DNA of 64,000 bases from Psettodes erumei (GCA_016785225.1 JAFBJZ010000457.1:1674001-1738000), one strand, 5' to 3'; positions 14,321 to 26,129 are shown, counted from the stretch's first letter. Made by a program: numbers and translations. Notes: generated by a model not told the origin, from the letters alone.

Positions 14321-14402
14321 GTCAATGGAACACCATCATGCCACAAAAATGACAGAAGTGATAGATGTATCAGCTAGCATCCAGCTAGCCTGGGTGCTGC
14401 GG

Positions 14403-14416
14403 CCACAAGGGGGCAG
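14403..14416 (+). promoter_or_regulatory. candidate CTCF binding site
   Basis: CCACAAGGGGGCAG fits the 14-base CTCF core CCASYAGRKGGCRS at 13 of 14 positions, with flanking GCGG and TAAGG. It lies about 11 kb upstream of the insyn1 coding start and just after a dispersed repeat. Occupancy is inference. Confidence 0.5.
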
Positions 14417-17226
14417 TAAGGTGCATGATGACTGCAAACAGGCAATATCAGTTCCTTTTGTGGGACACAAACCTGTTCTGATATGTTAGGAGAGATATCC
14501 CTTCCAATTTGATATCCTTCTAGTTGATGTCTGTTTTTAGCTTTAATTGGTCAACTGCTTGCTGTGCTTGTCCTGATGGCATGCCACTTGTAAAGAATTT
14601 TAAATTTTATGCTAACATGAATTTTCTGCCGCATCCCAAACAGCAAGAAATAACTCATCTTTAATCTTTGAGTTAACAGTAGTGAAAAGAAAAATGCTGT
14701 ACATAAAATGTGGTATGCTCATTATATACAACATTGCTGTGATACAGAGCAACCCTTGGGGCTGTTTTCCCTAATCAGCATTGACCAAGTCCTGACAGAA
14801 CATCAGACCCAACCTTCAGGTGCTGGCTAATGATGCCTTTTTAATTCCTCAGGAGGAGTTATTAGTTTGCTCAGATATTTATGGGGTCTGAAGAGGAAGA
14901 TGCATTCAGGGAGAGGATAGGGGGATTGCTCAGATAAATGTGCCAGTGAAAATATGAATATGAAAATACTGTGATCCAGGGGCTGAATTATTCAGCTCAG
15001 CCCTGATGCCTACTGCCACTCTTCTTTCATTGCCTAAGGCAGCCTGAGTTTCCTCTCACAATGCCATGGTCTGGAATCTAGCAGGAGACACTGGAGGAAG
15101 ACTGCTGTCTTCTACTAATCATTTGTACAGTCGCAGTTGAGAGCTGGTGTAAGGATGAAGGCAGATACAAATTACAGAAATAAATGAAGAGGGCATTCTG
15201 ATCCCAGACGCTTCATCAAAGTAAACACTATCTGGCTGTTGTGCGTGGAGAGATCTGCTTTGCAAGGGGAGTTCACACGATATTTTAATTCATGTGTTGT
15301 ATTGGGATCAAGTGAAGATGATCGACTCCTTAATAATTAATAACCGGTCTGCAACACAAACATAACCCACCCACCCTCCGTGTCGATGCTTTAATTTTGG
15401 TTTCTTGTCCATAGTAAATGAAAAGTCACATACTACACATGGATTAATTCATTGTAGTTAAAAAATGTTCAAAATGTGTTACAATTACAATGATACAAGA
15501 GAAACAGACGTGACCAGATGTGCAAATTTAGTTTATGATATTAATATCTTTACTATTCTGTTGGTGTAGGGTGCTTTGTGATCTGCAGTAACTTTGAGAG
15601 GTTTGACAGGATTCTGCATCATCACTGGATTATGTCATTGCCGTTTAAGGGTAAATAATACAGTATAAGTTCTATTTTCCAGATATGTTTCCTCTATACT
15701 GCATATTTGATATGTTTACGGTCAGTTCAAATGAATAACACCACTACTTCTTCAGTCAAGAAGGAGGGCAGAGAGGTGAAGATGTCCAGGCAGAGTGCAG
15801 GAAGACGCAGGAGGGAGACTTTCAGCACAGGAGAGACAGGCAGCGCAAGTTCATGAGACACGACAGGCCCTGAATTTAAGGGAGATTTGCTACTACTACT
15901 GTCATGAAAAGGTATGTTTCAGTCTGGTACATTTTTCTTGTCAGTGTAGTAAACAGCTGAATTGCTTGCCCATCTGTAAAAGTCACCGCACACCACTGCT
16001 CTGTACGATACATGCATACCATATTGGTTTATTGTTAAGTCCATTATGCAGGTGCTATCCAAGACTAATCAATAAAAAATGTCACACAGCAGAAATACTC
16101 TTTTCTTTCTCCACTTTTTTTCATTTCAGCTTTTTTTATGTCGTCAACACTGAGATAACAGGTTTGTCACAGCAGCAGTGCACTGCTGTCCTGTCTAACT
16201 TCCCCCAGGAACAACAAATCAAAGCAATTTGATGCAAGAAAAGAAAGCTTTCCTTTCAGTTTTTTTCTTCAAAAAATATTCTACCCCTTCTGCTCTACCT
16301 GCTCTCTTTAATTAAGCTCTTGCTTGCGCAGGTGACAAACACATTAGTGATGATGTTACTCTACTTTTGAGTGAGGTAGACTTCCGGGAGAATGAAGAAA
16401 TCTTCTCAAGTCTCGAGCACAGCTGGGACAAACAATGTTTGTCAAATAGGCAAACAGGTGCAAAAAGAAAAGGGGGGAGAAGGAGGGGCAATGAGGAGGA
16501 TGGTGAGGCAGCAGGGATGACCCACATTGATGCAACTCCTTATGAATTCACAATGATGCTGCTGGGCTTGTTAGCACACGGCTGGAGAGCCAGGGGTGAT
16601 GGGAGATGCACGATCGGCTATCTCAGCTAACCCCCCTGCAATTCTATTACACTTGTTTATAGCTCTTGGCAAACAGCACACCAAAGATACTTTAGCTTCT
16701 GAGAGAAGGGCAGGGTTAAAGGGGGACCACTACTTAGCATTTCACAAGGAGACAGAGAGGGCATCCTTAGCAACGTGAACAGGCAAGGGAAGTGAGGAAA
16801 GAACAGATTGAAAGATACAGATAGAACTGGGCTGACTGTTAAAGTACCGATGCATGATAATAGGAGGCTGCATAAACACTGTGAGATTAAATGCTGTTAT
16901 GGATTACGTTCTTGCTAATCTTTCGGTAAATTTGAACCTTTACGTCCTATCCCTCAGACAATTTGAGAGGATTTGTAAAAAAAATCTCCCCAGTCTGCAT
17001 GAATATTGAGAATGTTTCTGAGTGACGTTCCCTCATCCAGCTTCAAGTAATGTGACAGTTCGAGAGATGCTGACTGTCATGGCTAATGTAAGAGCAGAGC
17101 TGGTTACTCCACTTTTTTGTTCAGCAGAGTGGGAATGATAGGTGCACCTGCAAATTAGCAACTCTTGTCACACACACACAGACCCACAGGGAAATGTGTT
17201 TATCTGTTTGTGTGTGTGTGTGTTTA

Positions 17227-17229
<3 letters not shown>

Positions 17230-17261
<32 letters not shown>
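17230..17261. repeat. (GA)n microsatellite, about 16 units, next to a (TG)n run
   Basis: A pure GA run preceded at about 17,209-17,222 by TG repeats, forming a compound microsatellite. Confidence 0.95.
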
Positions 17262-17265
<4 letters not shown>

Positions 17266-18201
17266 GTAACCTGAGCTGCTCTCAGCACTCTAACATGATT
17301 AATTTAAGTTTATTAAAATCACAGGACCTATTCAACTACTTTCTCCACATTTTTTACAGGTCTCCTACAAAAAAATAGAAATGGTGGTAATTTCTGTAAA
17401 TTCTATAAAATGCAAAAGCAAGATGGTCAAACATCCACAAATGATCTGAGCAATCACTCTGCAGGAATCAAAAATGGTGCTTACCGAGAACTAACGATAA
17501 AGACGGCTCAACGTACATTTTGACATTCAGTTGCTGAATTATTTAAACACATATACTGTAGGTTGCATAATGTTATGCTGAAGATATTGTTTCTATGAAG
17601 TACAGCTTTGAATTTCTCTGCCATCCTTTCCCCTTTATCTTCCTGATCAAAGGCTGGATTATGCTTTGACATGATGTACATCTGACGGTGTATATTTTTA
17701 CAGCACCTTCCACAGTGCAAGATGGAGCCATTTTCGACTGCTGCCGTGAATCCCCCATTTCTTAGCAGCTCATGCAGAACTGTAATCAGGGCAAATGAGC
17801 TATCAACCCTAATCCCTTAACCCCCAGTGGGTAATGGTTTCTATTGTGGCAGGAGAAGGTATCTGTTTACTAAACTGTAGTTTTTGCTTGACTGACAGAC
17901 GCCAGCACAAAACACATGAGCTCCATTGACATTGCAGGTACAACAATAAATAATGGCTCAAGCAATACATCAACTAGTGGCTGCTATTGATGGAGTCATG
18001 TTTATGCATTGGGGTTTCTCACTGCATATGGCTCCCTATCCTTTAGGCATTGAAAGCATATGTAATGGAGGCCACAGCATGTCTTGGCATGCTGCGCTCA
18101 TTTCTGTTTCCACTGCATCCTCACAGCAGGAGATAACCACACTGACCCACAATAAGCTGGGCCAAACCACGGCGGTCCCCCAATCCTGTGCCGCGCTGTG
18201 C

Positions 18202-18302
18202 TGACGTCACAGTGAGCTGATTGGCTCAGCGTGTTTGCTCAAACTGTTGAGTTGGCGTTCACGGTGGCTAAACGCTCCTCCTCCACAGTTTCGCATTAAA
18301 AG
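18202..18302 (+). promoter_or_regulatory. candidate promoter: CRE, inverted CCAAT and TATA-like box
   Basis: A perfect palindromic CRE (TGACGTCA, 18,202-18,209) is followed by CTGATTGGCT, an NF-Y site in reverse orientation (ATTGG at 18,220-18,224). A CATTAAAAG TATA-like element follows at 18,294-18,302, about 85 bases after the CRE. Order and spacing suit a plus-strand promoter firing near 18,325. It could be a distal insyn1 promoter or belong to a non-coding transcript. No open frame of note follows. Confidence 0.4.
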
Positions 18303-18554
18303 CTTTGCACCTGCAAACCACTGGAAGGATACTAAGGACAACAAGTGTTGACTCAGTCATTTAGATTAGTGACTGACATCCATGTCTGATTAACATGAAG
18401 TGCACATTTTTTTGCTTTTGTTTTGCTGTCATATGAGCTTTAAAGTTCTAAAGAATCATAGGCAAGCTAAAGAGGAGGCTTTTCAGTTTGCAGCGATGTG
18501 AATGGAATAGCAGAGACACATTAACCTGTCATTCATTGTAGCATTAACTGTATT

Positions 18555-18572
18555 CACACACACACACACACA
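18555..18572. repeat. (CA)9 microsatellite
   Basis: Short CA run followed by a CT-rich stretch (CTCTCTCCCTCTCTCT). Confidence 0.9.
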
Positions 18573-20299
18573 GGCGCAAACACACTCTCTCCCTCTCTCT
18601 GCTCTCCCATCATGTCACACTCTAAATTACTGAGGTCGGCATGGATCCATAATAAGCAGACGGAGGGCCGTTGAGTAATTTCAGCTCAAAGGCATGTCCT
18701 GAATACGATACAGGGCCACTCTTCCAAATGAGACCACAGACCCTCTCAGACCAGGGGGCCCCCCGTACAGCAGCATGCACAGTCCATATTTCCACCACCG
18801 GTGGGGAAGGTAAATGAGAAATCAATCAAACACTTGAGTTTCATTTCATTGTGTAAGAGCACTGATCCATCACGGGGTGTTATGGTCTGAGACAGCCTCT
18901 GCTCTTCTGCATGCTGCATGACTGCTGAAAAAAAAACACCACACACACAGAGACATAGACACAGACACACACGCACAAACTGAAATATCAAAAGGTCAGC
19001 AGACAGGCAAGAGGAGAGACCGGTGTCGTTGTAAGACAGACTGGGCTTCTGAGCCCTCTGTCCCTCAGTGTTTGTCTGCGTGAAATCAAGGGCGCGACTG
19101 CAAATCGTAAACAGGGCACGATGTCTGTGTTTGGCCATGCATGTTGTAGACGCCAGATGTGCCTTCCGATTGCTTTGGTTCAGAAATCATCATTCAGTCT
19201 CAGTTATCATGAAGCCAAATATTCAACTACAGAATTAAGAAGGCAGAGATTTATAGAGAAAAAAACCCTTAAGCCTCTTTGGGAGTGTGTATGTTATCAG
19301 TGGAAATCATTTGACTATACATATATATATAAATAAATGATGCTCAACATGAACCGACTGCCAAGTATCTCCTAATTTATTCATGATTGTGTGTTGAATG
19401 TGCATTTAAAAGTGCAATTAATCCTCCTGTAATTCTGTACCATATTATCATGTGATTTCCTCACACAACAGCTTTGTCATGTAACAATAAATATTTCAGT
19501 ACCCCATTCGAACACCAGGAACTTGCAACTTTTCTCAGTCTGTCCAGCCACCATTTTAGTCTTTAGTCAGAGCAAAGAACAAGCAACATGTCACAACTAC
19601 ACCACAGTGCCACACAATGGCCAGGAGAGGAAGCATAATGGATGCAGATTAATTAAGGGGTAATACCGCACACTGAGGCTCTCTGTTAACAGACTGAGAA
19701 GAAGGTTGGGTTTTCTCCCTTGTCTGCTTGTCTGTTTAATTGCAAAATATCTTAGCGCATTTGGTATTTGACATTTAAAGGGAAGACCAGCACTTGAAAC
19801 AGGAATCAGCTGATTGGATTGATTATCAAGTGGGATCATGAGGGATTTCTACCATTTTGTTCATGTGCTGCTGGGAGAGTCTAACATACACGTTTGTGTG
19901 CTGAACATCATGTTACATTATGCTCTGATTCACACCCAGAAAACGAACAATAAACAAACATCCATCACGATGGAGGCTGCATATTATAACGTCTATGGAT
20001 ATTTAGGAACATTTTGCCTCAGTCACCTTCAAGCCCAGACAGTTACTCGACGCTGCTCTTCTGGGAATGGGCAGCTACAGGCCAGAAAAGGACAGATTTA
20101 TCAATTATGCACATGGTGAGGATGTGTGTCAGACATTTATGCAAATGAATTCCACCTTGAAGTTCAAAGACGGGTGCAGGAGCTATGTTTGGGATGACTC
20201 TGGCTTCGGTTTAAGATGAACACTGGTCGTTGAAGAAGGCATCAAGAACACTAGTCAATGGGTGAAAATTTGTTTCAAGCACTGTAGAAGACAGGACTT

Positions 20300-20490
20300 T
20301 CTGGGTGTATCCACACAGACCCTTCACAGTGAAATACAAAGATACTTGTTATATTTTTTTATGCAAAGCTAAGCTACCCAGCTACTGGCTCATGACTTTA
20401 CATTTATTGCAGAGACAAGAGAGTTGCATCAATCTTATCATCAAACTTTTGGCCACTGAGTGCATTTCCCAAAATGTCACATTTTTACTT
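20300..20490 (+). repeat. dispersed percomorph repeat (AAGCTAAGCTA ... CCCAAAATGTC)
   Basis: This contains GTATCCACACAGA, then AAGCTAAGCTACCCAGCTAC, AGACAAGAGAGTTGCATCAA, TCTTATCATC and the terminal TTTCCCAAAATGTC. The same ordered words occur in a very common percomorph interspersed repeat. Divergence is moderate and there is no coding capacity. Confidence 0.6.
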
Positions 20491-22794
20491 GAAGCAATTT
20501 TGAACTGCCATTTTCAGCATTTAAACAGGTCCCTACAAATGCAGTCAAAATTATATTTTATCAAGATGCTGCAGATAAATTGATTCAAACAAGTTCTACA
20601 AGGGTGGCACCTCCTGATAGCTAATATATGCCTACTGCCATCAAGCTTTATAAACACCTAGATAATGAAGTAATCTAGGTTACTTTTTTCTTTCAGATGA
20701 GACATAATTTTGTGATTTTAAAGCTGAGGCTTTTCTATAATACATTAATTTGGCACATAAGTGTGCCTGCTCATGAATAAGCCAAAGTTCACCCTCCCCT
20801 CCCCATCCATGTAATCATGCATACTGTATGTATGCTGCACGGACACAGGCAGGAGTATTTGTTTTGATCGCTGTTTCTCCACTTTATCATAACGAAATAC
20901 ATCCTGTGCACAATCTCCATCAGCGGCTGTCAGCGCAGAAATTTTGGGGAAGGTAGTCAAAAAAGAACAATAATGAAAAAAGACTCCTGATCCCAACTGT
21001 ATGAGGAGTAGGAGTATGATAGCTTATTGGGAGGTAAACAATTCAAGTCAAATAAAATCTCTCGCAGGCTTTATTCTTAGGGTACCACATTACCAGTATA
21101 GTTTCCTCTGGATCGAAGTGCCCAGTCTAGTGTTTATGCGTGAGTATTTGATGTGTCTTTTTTTGGGTCTGTGCCTGTGTGTGCCTTTGTGTATTAGTGT
21201 GTTTATGCATCTTTGTGCTTGTTTGTGAGCCTGTGCCCAACTAGGGAAAAAAAAATACGTTCTATAAAATGTCTCCATAAACGGCATGGCACAATAAATT
21301 CAAGGCAGAAATATTAAGTGGAACCAATATTTTGCTGGACCCACTCCAGACGCCTAGTAAAACTCACGAGTCGAGATGACCTTAGTATTAAAAAAAATAT
21401 ATTTTACAGGGGGAAATAATCCAATTCCCCTCCAATGAAGGCATCGCTGACATGGAGCTATCTGTGCTGTGCACCTGGGCCTTTTCACTGAGAGATCATT
21501 TTGTATACATTCTCACTTTTAGGGACAGCTCTATTAAATGTACCATGGATATCCAACTCCCCCCCAAAAAAGGTATTTTGCAATGTCAAGAAAAAAAAGA
21601 AAATGATGGAGGAAAAAAAATAAGTGCCGCAAACTGTTGCTGTGTTCTAAGGAGGGAGCCTCCCATATGTGCAGAGAGACTAAAGCAGCAGAGCTACAAA
21701 GGAAACATGCTCAAGGACACCTGTTTCTTGCAGGGAACAGTTTGTGAGAAGCATCTCGGCTGTGCAACGCTGCACCAGACCATGTGGCAATGCAAAGGAT
21801 CCGACAGTATTCGCCAAACTCCATGCAGAGCCACGGTGCTCTTCAGAATATCAAACATGTGACGAAGTCCTAAGATAACACAGCGTGACTGTGTACTTAG
21901 AGAAGGATACCACAGAACACGAGGCATTTCTTTATTAATCAAAGAAAACATGCAAAAGAGAATTTATTATACTGCTGAATATTCTCCCAATTAGCCTTAC
22001 AGCATCAGCATAACATCTGTGATCCTGGTAGTGGAAACCACAGAGGACCCCAAAACAAATTCGTCTGCATGGAAGATCTACCTAACCTGAATCCACTCTG
22101 CATTTCTCTTTACAATTATGCTAAGGAATGCATTGAGCCTTTGGCTGTTCACGAGAACGTATCTGCAAAAACCCTCTGGTAACTGGCGAGCATTGCTCAA
22201 GAAGTTGTCACTATGAATTTGTTTTACTGTTACATTATCTGCTTTAGAAAACTAATTTTGTAATAGGGCAATTGCCTCTGGTGGGCTTATTCAGGGCCGT
22301 GTCTTGTGTTTTAAGAAAAGCAAAATCCTGATGAAGAGGCTGGGGTAGAGGGAAAGTCACGCCGGCCCTCCCTCCCTATTTCTGTCGCTCAGTCAGATGA
22401 GGTCATCAAACACCAACCTGCTTTGTATATTAATGATGTAACAGCCCAGGATTTTTGGACACCCCGTCCCTCGAGACTGCTCGGCTGGCAGCAGAGGAAG
22501 ACTTCATCTTGATTTAAGAGAGAGATAACACCCTCGATAGAACTGTGACAAAGGCTAGATAGGCAGTGCGAGAGGAGATAGTGAGGGAGTGCAGACGGCA
22601 GCAGGGAGGAGAAGACAGGAGGGGAGCGAGTCGGAGGAGGGACCGGTGCGATACACTGTGCCTTTAAAGCGCCAAGCCCCTCCTCCACAGAGCCCAGCAG
22701 AACAGTGGAGTGGTGCTGGCAGGAACCTGAGCCCCACGATAAACTCTGGCATCAGCTTCCCTTCATCCGGCAGTCAGCGAGGACACAGTGAGGG

Positions 22795-22917
22795 CGCAGG
22801 GGCAGAGAGACAGGGACTGAGAAAGAGAAGGAGTGACAGAAAGGGGGGCAGAGAGAGGGAGAGAAAGAGAGAGAGAGAGAGACAATAGCCAGCAGAGAGA
22901 CAGAGAGGGAGAGGCTG
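22795..22917. repeat. purine-rich (GA) tract
   Basis: Over 120 bases of nearly uninterrupted A/G, with GAGAGAGAGAGA at about 22,867-22,881, in the candidate insyn1 promoter. Such tracts are frequent in 5' regions and can adopt triplex structure. Confidence 0.85.
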
Positions 22918-22944
22918 TCATTGGAATCACACAGCTCCTTCCTC

Positions 22945-22966
22945 ACAGCAGCAGCAGCAGCAGCAG
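22945..22966. repeat. (CAG)7 trinucleotide run
   Basis: Seven CAG units in the presumed insyn1 leader. It is short and non-coding as far as can be seen. Confidence 0.9.
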
Positions 22967-23195
22967 CTCAGCCGCTCTGTCTGCCGCCTCCAGATGCAGG
23001 CGAACGCTGACGGGGATGACGGGTGGCGTGTTTTCGGCAGCGCAGTTATCTGAGTGACGGTAGCGGCCGCAGCGGCATCACAATCCAAAGCAGGAGCTCT
23101 CTTCACCGCTCTGGCTCTTAGTCATCCTCAGCCTCCTCTCTCCCTGCTCAGAGTGCTATCAGGGCCATTCATCGTTCCCATCTCATGCCTCCTGC

Positions 23196-23220
23196 CTCCT
23201 CCTCCTCCTCCTCCTCCTCC
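23196..23220. repeat. (CCT)8 trinucleotide run
   Basis: A CCTCCT run ending in CCACAG in the presumed insyn1 leader region. Together with CCACAG it could mimic a splice acceptor. Confidence 0.9.
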
Positions 23221-23340
23221 ACAGTTTCATCTTCCACTTCTACTCCTCCTCTGATGAGCCACAGCCTCAGAGTGAAATAACCCTGCTGATAGAAGCTTCT
23301 CTCTCTGTCAAGACAGTAAGTAGGGGAGGGAGAGGCACTA

Positions 23341-23420
23341 CTGTGTGTGTGTGTGTGTGTGACAGAGAGAGAGAGGGAGAGAGCGAGAAAGCGAGAGAAA
23401 GAGAGGAGGAGAGAACAGCA
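23341..23420. repeat. compound (TG)n and GA-rich repeat
   Basis: About ten TG units are followed by roughly 55 bases of GA-rich sequence. It lies between the candidate promoter and the 23,562 donor. Confidence 0.9.
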
Positions 23421-23561
23421 AGGCAGCGAGGAGAGAAGATGTCAGTGTGCGCGACAGAGGGGCTGCTAAAGAACCAGCACGTTGTGTGTAGCCTGAATGA
23501 TCCTGCTGTGCTTGGACAGTGAGCTCTGGGCATAGCAACAGCAAAGTGATACACGGGAAAG

Positions 23562-23589
23562 GTGAGTAGGTGTGTGTTCCGGCATGATG

Positions 23590-23624
<35 letters not shown>

Positions 23625-23842
23625 TGGAGGTGAGACAAGTGCTGCTGAAGCAAGAGATGCATTTTTAACAGCAGCTTAAAATCGTCAACGCAGTTCATTC
23701 ACTCTCCGAGTCTCTATTGTAGCTGCTTTTTCATGCTGCTGTGAAGTAGAGAAAGGGGGTGAGGGGGCTTGGGGGGCAATGAAGAGCAGAGGAGGATGAG
23801 ACATGACAGAATAAGTGATTGCTTTCCTTCCCGTCTGTCCAG
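23562..23842 (+). other. insyn1: candidate short intron in the insyn1 5' UTR
   Basis: A consensus donor (AAAG|GTGAGT at 23,562) is followed 281 bases on by a good acceptor (CT-rich tract then GTCCAG ending at 23,842). Splicing them would join the CpG-rich leader to sequence leading towards the ATG exon. Other acceptors between here and 25,345 (TGTATAG ending at 24,920, CGACCAG ending at 25,122) are possible alternatives. This is inference from splice-site strength only. Confidence 0.3.
23590..23621. repeat. (TG)n microsatellite, about 16 units
   Basis: TG run within the candidate 5' UTR intron of insyn1. Confidence 0.95.
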
Positions 23843-25344
23843 GTGCCATGTGTGACTGGCCAGCGCACCCCGTGGCAGTGACATCGCCCTGGATTTGGCG
23901 AGAGGCTCTCCCCCCTGCTCGCTCTCTGGGGCTCCTCCGGGAAGCGTTCACAGGATTTATCTCGTCCTGCTGGATGGCACAGGGCTCCCTGCCTCTTTGA
24001 AAAGAGTCCTGAGAGGAAACATATACTCCACGGATCAGAAGTAAAATAATTATCCAATCACAGCACAAGGAGGCAGATTGGGTTCCCTTAGCAACAACTG
24101 AAGGAGAGAAGAGAATCCTTTTCTCTTTCTGCTCCCTTGGTTTTTGGGCACACCCCTGTGGACTGCTGTGGGTCATTGTTTTGTGGGAGGACTCTGAGAG
24201 TGCTGTTGCATAAGACAAGCTGCCACCCAAATTCCAGAGGAAGGTGCCTGTTCGCCTTGCAGCCGCCTTGTAACTGTGTCTCATCGGCACCATGATTGTT
24301 TTGTTATCCCTCCTCAAATTCCCATCACAAGTCACGTTCCGCTGGCTTAGAAATCAATTCATTTTGATCCCACGCCACCTGGAATAAGCCCTGCTTTGGG
24401 GTGTGGAGGGGGAGTACTGGACGCTCTGTGCAAAGACCCACAACTACCTTGCTCGCTGTCATGGACAAGAAATGAAGGACAATACGATTAAGTCGTCACT
24501 TGCAAAGAAAATGGATGTGAAGCAAAGTTTACTTTGATGTGAGTTTCTACCGAGAATCCTTTTTTTTTAAATTATTGTTTTTCCCGGACAAGGAAACGCC
24601 ACACTGCACAGAGGAATATCCTCTTTTCCCCCAAACAGGATCTGTCCTTTCTCTCTTTAAAGACACTAGCCCTCGCTGAGGGACTATATTTAGATGGCAA
24701 ATCTTGTCCCCGCTGGCCACCAACAATGTAGAACACAATAATTTGGAAAACTGAGCCACTGCTGGGAATTCTATTTTTCTATCTATGTGGGCGAGCTCAC
24801 ACCTATACAAGGGTTAAGATGAACCCCTTTTCTGCTTCCCCTTTTGTACGTTAGCCTGCCATGTCCGAAAAACACTGTACAGGACAAGTGGAAGAGGGAA
24901 GAAGTCTCCTTCCTGTATAGACAGGTGTTTTAAATAGCATCCCCCCGGAACAATTTCAAACGTACACAATGACACACAAGATGAGTTGGCTGAACGTGAT
25001 TATGTAAGAGTTTCATACCAGCTTGAGCCCATATATTTTGCCTCTTCCTTTTCCATGGATTTACTGCGTTCGACTTCTTCACCCATGCTAATTTTCTTTT
25101 CACTTTTGGACACGTCGACCAGAAGGCATGGACGTCAGAGCGTGACCCTGTGCCGAGTTTGCGGGCGAGGCAAGGTATTTCGGCTGCCCAGGTGCTTTTA
25201 AGATGTTGAGGTCTCCCTGCGTGTCCGGGGCCCCCGTTCGGATCAGTAGCACTGAGGCTCCCTGTAGCCAAAGACATGGACCCCGACTCGGCTCCCCCAC
25301 GCCCTCAGCCCGTTGGCCACTGGCCCCACGTCGCCCTGTAAAGG
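23843..25344 (+). other. insyn1: probable 5' leader or upstream intron of insyn1
   Basis: This is the stretch between the last candidate leader acceptor and the start codon. It holds several short upstream ATG frames, including one at 24,986, and no recognisable protein. Whether it is one long 5' UTR exon or is further spliced cannot be told here. A 216-codon open frame lies on the opposite strand at 23,685-24,335. It matches no family I know and carries no visible domain, so it is not called as a gene. Confidence 0.3.
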
Positions 25345-25488
25345 ATGTCCCTCAGCAGAGCTCCAGCCCGGGACACCTCTGAGACCCCCAGCCCGAGAGA
25401 ACGCATCCGCAGCCACATGAAGATGGTGATCGACCAGCTGGAAGGCATTCTCAAAGAGCTCAAGGATGTGGCCAAGGAACTCCGGGAG
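25345..25488 (+). CDS. insyn1: insyn1 coding exon 1 (inhibitory synaptic factor 1, residues 1-48)
   Basis: First coding exon of the INSYN1 orthologue. The product is known in mammals as a scaffold of inhibitory postsynapses that binds gephyrin and the dystroglycan complex. The ATG at 25,345 has A at -3, and an in-frame TAA at 25,339-25,341 lies two codons upstream, so the start is well fixed. Residues 1-17 are a variable Ser/Pro-rich lead. Residues 18-48 (RERIRSHMKMVIDQLEGILK and onward) are a charged heptad-like helix that matches the family's conserved N-terminal block and continues across the splice junction. The exon ends after Leu-Arg-Glu, in phase 0, at a consensus donor (GAG|GTGAGG, GT at 25,489). 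The family match is from remembered human INSYN1. A teleost a/b duplicate label cannot be assigned from this window alone. Confidence 0.93.
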
Positions 25489-25531
25489 GTGAGGTTCAAA
25501 ATCGGCTTACACATATCAGGCTTTTTTATTT

Positions 25532-25556
25532 GGGGGTGGGGGGGGGGGGGGGGGGG
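25532..25556 (+). repeat. long G-run just inside the insyn1 intron
   Basis: There are 25 bases that are all G except one T at 25,537, starting 44 bases after the exon 1 donor, with further G-rich sequence to about 25,595. On the RNA strand it could form a G-quadruplex or bind hnRNP H/F, which act on nearby donors. The run length is a homopolymer and may be imprecise in the assembly. Confidence 0.8.
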
Positions 25557-25725
25557 ATTTAGTGGGAACGGGGGGAGGAAGGGACGGAGGCAGGGAGAGA
25601 AAATGTGGGTGCCAGGTGGGTGTGCTTCTCAAGCAGGCTGCATTTAACTGAGTGTGAAATTCTGTTTCACAGCATGGAGATTTTGATTAAGATTTGAATA
25701 CGATGAGATCTCACTTCTTTCTTTT

Positions 25726-25743
25726 TGTTGTTGTTGTTGTTGT
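25726..25743. repeat. (TTG)6 trinucleotide run
   Basis: GTT/TTG repeats about 240 bases inside the insyn1 intron. Confidence 0.9.
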
Positions 25744-26129
25744 TTGTTTTTGTAATGGAAGGATATCGTTGTTGATGACGACCGCAGCAAGACGGTCTTC
25801 CTTTTTTCCGATCAAACAATTTGCTGATCGTCAATTACAAATGTCCTTCGTGTGTTCACTGGTGTCTTGTGGGAGGTACAGTAGATGTGAAGAGCAAAGC
25901 CAAGCGGAAAGGAAACGGAGGCATGCTTAGATAAGATGCAGGACTTAGCGCCGCAATAGTTATATAAGCATTTTTAAGGATCAGCTGGATTCCTACTGTA
26001 TTTTTGCAACTGCCATGGTAACGCCATCAGATTTGTGTGTACGCGTGTGTCTACAGTACACAGTTTGAACAAGGATCAGCAAAGAGATGCGTGCATGCAC
26101 TCTTACACACATCTACAAGTACGTGGCCT

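Larger units (their letters stand above)
10199..18201. other. intergenic DNA, no gene seen
   Basis: This holds the inverted repeats at 11,528 and 13,236, one dispersed repeat at about 14,085, the CTCF-type motif and microsatellites. Open frames such as 12,148-12,465 (105 codons) and 15,795-16,232 (145 codons) are compositionally unremarkable and match nothing I know. Confidence 0.6.
18303..22559. other. upstream DNA, no coding gene seen
   Basis: Downstream of the 18.2-kb promoter-like cluster there is one dispersed repeat (20,300) and a 136-codon open frame at 21,452-21,862 that is Cys/Lys-rich but unrecognisable. If the 18.2-kb promoter is active, a leader exon should start here near 18,325, but none can be bounded by eye. 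Confidence 0.5.
22560..23561 (+). promoter_or_regulatory. insyn1: candidate insyn1 promoter and leader region
   Basis: The sequence character changes here. There is a long purine-rich stretch (22,795-22,917), a (CAG)7 run, a CpG-dense block at about 22,995-23,080 containing GCGGCCGC-like sequence, and a TTTAAA-type element at about 22,663. At 23,562 there is a strong donor (AAAG|GTGAGT), suggesting that part of this block is a non-coding first exon. It lies 2-3 kb upstream of the insyn1 start codon on the same strand, the expected place for a promoter and 5' UTR. The exact start site cannot be placed from sequence alone. Confidence 0.4.

Noticed and set aside
15795..16232. 145-codon plus-strand open frame
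   Set aside because: The composition looks random, the frame runs through AT-rich non-coding DNA, and I know no matching family.
21452..21862. 136-codon plus-strand open frame
   Set aside because: No recognisable domain, no splice or promoter context tied to it, and lysine-rich stretches come from A-runs.
25417..25419. internal ATG (Met25) as the INSYN1 start
   Set aside because: It would remove the conserved RERIR part of the helix. The ATG at 25,345 has better family fit and an in-frame stop just upstream.
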